NCBI RefSeq assembly: GCF_903853455.1
Contig: NZ_CAINTR010000145.1
Location: 32,495 to 96,494, forward strand
Direction: 5' to 3'
Source: an uncultured Magnetospirillum sp.
GTDB taxonomy: Bacteria > Pseudomonadota > Alphaproteobacteria > Rhodospirillales > Magnetospirillaceae
Length of the DNA: 64,000 bases
This document shows, in pieces, positions 63,097 to 64,000 of this stretch (position 1 is the first letter of the stretch; each line of letters starts with the position of its first letter). The position numbers and the translations under genes are program-made. The notes beneath the pieces are model-generated. The model saw only the letters and a program-made list of their open reading frames with translations. It made no database searches and was not told the DNA's origin.

Positions 63097-63525
63097 TCAA
63101 TCCTCGGTGCGTTTGCGCTTCTTGACGCGGCAATCGGGCGAATCCATGCCGGCCTCCAGGGCCTCGCACGGAACCTCGGCCAAGGCGGGGGCCAGCAAGT
63201 GGTTGAGGGCGTCGATATCGCCGGCGAACATGATCTTCGCCTTGGCCTCCACCGAGCGGAAGATCCCGAGCACGGCCCGGCCGGTATCGGTCAGCGAGGC
63301 GCCGCCGCCCCGCCTTCCGCCCATGACGCGGGTCACCAAGGGCTCGCGGAAATGGTGGTTCAGGCTGTCCACCAGCTTCCAGGCATTGGGATAGGCCATG
63401 CCGATGACCCGGGCCGCCGCCGAGATCGAGCCATGGCGGTCGATGGCCTCCAGCAGTTGCATCTTGCCGGGGCCGATAAGGGGGAGGATACGCACCTGAA
63501 TGCGAAGATCCGGTCTGTCCGCCAT
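63097..63525 (-). CDS. ModE-type winged-helix regulator without molybdate-binding domain
   Basis: 142 residues equivalent to only the N-terminal domain of ModE: PLIGPGKMQLLEAIDRHGSISAAARVIGMAYPNAWKLVDSLN (DNA-binding helices), and RVMGGRRGGGASLTDTGRAVL (wing). It ends in a basic tail (RVKKRKRTED) and has no Mop domain. Single-domain ModE-like regulators are known near nif and mod genes. AGGA seven bases before the ATG. The relation to full ModE, 4 kb away, suggests overlapping targets. Confidence 0.88.
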   Translation of the reverse strand: MADRPDLRIQVRILPLIGPGKMQLLEAIDRHGSISAAARVIGMAYPNAWKLVDSLNHHFREPLVTRVMGGRRGGGASLTDTGRAVLGIFRSVEAKAKIMFAGDIDALNHLLAPALAEVPCEALEAGMDSPDCRVKKRKRTED

Positions 63526-63607
63526 GGGGTCGTCCTGTTGGCCTCCTCCATGGCGTACCTCCTCGGCCCGGCCGCGTCAATGACGACGGAGGGCAACCTA
63601 TTGATTT

Positions 63608-63634
63608 TTCACTATATTGACGGACTACATAACG
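63608..63634. promoter_or_regulatory. Possible promoter/Mo-box region before the short ModE-like gene
   Basis: CACTATATTGACGGACTACATAACG has loosely palindromic TATA-containing halves like a Mo-box, in the 110-base gap between the regulator and the NifX-domain gene. Tentative. Confidence 0.25.
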
Positions 63635-63635
63635 C

Positions 63636-63875
63636 TCAGATCGACTGGTCGTCCAGGGCCAGACGATTGCCGTTGGCGTCGCGCATCACCCGGCGCAGCC
63701 ACAGCGGCGGCGCGGTGTTCATCAGGCGCTGGACGTTGGCGATGACCTCGTCGATGTCGCGCCGGGTTTCGCTTTTCACCGGGAAGACCCGCAAGTTGTG
63801 GACCCGCACGGCGGCGAGATCGGACAGGCCCAGGGTGAACAGCACCGAACAGCCTTCCTGCGTGGCGCGCGACAA
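63636..63875 (-). pseudogene. 3' part of a NifX-domain gene, cut by an insertion sequence
   Basis: The frame ends a protein of the NifX/NafY/NifB-C family: GCSVLFTLGLSDLAAVRVHN, VKSETRRDIDEVIANVQRLM, and TAPPLWLRRVMRD, which corresponds to the NPPPWLRK end of NifX. The apparent start TTG lies within the terminal sequence of the mobile element at 63869, so the true N-terminal half is beyond the element or lost. NifX carries FeMo-cofactor precursors. Confidence 0.7.
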
Positions 63876-64000
63876 TTACGGTGGCCGGTCAGCGACAATT
63901 AGGATGACCGGTATGAGACACCGTCGAGTAGCACCTATACCGCTATCACAAGCAAGCATTGCTCAGCAATAAGGAAGTGCAGCGACAATTACGGTAATTG
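63869..64000. mobile_element. Terminus of an insertion sequence (IS21-like ends), running off the window
   Basis: The sequence GCGACAATTA(C/G)G recurs at 63869, 63892 and 63982. The first two copies are followed by related GGTGGCCGGT / GATGACCGGT. Multiple end repeats of this kind are typical of IS21-family termini. The DNA to the left reads as nif gene and to the right as non-coding repeat, so the junction is about 63869. The transposase is outside the window; family assignment is by pattern only. Confidence 0.6.

Noticed and set aside
1..64000. tRNA, rRNA, CRISPR arrays or magnetosome (mam/mms) genes
   Set aside because: None seen by eye on either strand; the repeats present are dispersed hairpin modules, not spaced direct repeats. 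A covariance search would be the proper test for small RNAs.

Overview
The window is high-GC DNA from an alphaproteobacterium, most likely a Rhodospirillales member near Magnetospirillum/Phaeospirillum. The evidence is the gene order yebC-ruvCAB-ybgC-tolQRAB-pal, an alphaproteobacterial GAAC-N7-GAAC SOS box in front of lexA, a DUF2066/AI-2E/Hda cluster, PrkA-YeaH-SpoVR, and nif/molybdenum genes at the right end. I saw no rRNA, tRNA, CRISPR array or magnetosome gene, and I do not assign a species.

Layout. 1-7509 (minus): DNA-repair and envelope operon yebC, ruvC, ruvA, ruvB, ybgC, tolQ, tolR, tolA, tolB, and pal, which runs off the left edge. 7677-8679 (plus): lexA with its own SOS box and a small gene. 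8682-13390: UPF0178, ppx and ppk (minus) facing a SixA-like phosphatase. 13502-17130 (minus): SDR, Hda-like ATPase, AI-2E permease and DUF2066, chained by overlaps. 17213-23808 (plus): purM, purN, a GT9 glycosyltransferase, apt, a PAS histidine kinase and a class III CoA-transferase. 24062-27952: a partial Tad pilus set (two TadE-like pilins, TadG-like VWA, a CpaC-N-like protein, TadD-like lipoprotein) with no motor or full secretin. 27960-38823: mixed metabolism and envelope genes. 39026-43474: a cyclase with a repeat tail facing a degenerate GGDEF/EAL-like protein. 43683-52430: a UDP-sugar epimerase, a single-chain indolepyruvate oxidoreductase and a giant TPR-glycosyltransferase-FkbM protein. 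52439-57498 (minus): spoVR, yeaH and prkA. 57499-64000: eroded DNA, then modE/modA, a phn transporter damaged by deletion, nifQ, a short ModE-type regulator, and a NifX-domain gene cut by an insertion sequence.

The most unusual features are: (1) a family of about 110-bp intergenic repeats in six copies, whose short sequence boxes are conserved while the hairpin stems between them change in sequence but stay paired, two copies sitting inside operons; (2) a class III cyclase whose acidic tail carries seven units resembling the CheY-binding motif of FliM; (3) purM, which has no ATG, GTG or TTG start and probably uses ATT; (4) a phnC/phnD deletion scar that makes a misleading open ATPase-permease frame.

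Tightly packed genes use 4-base NTGA stop/start overlaps throughout. Several of these need TTG or GTG starts (hdaA, DUF475, an alpha/beta hydrolase, purN, UPF0178), and I set those starts accordingly.
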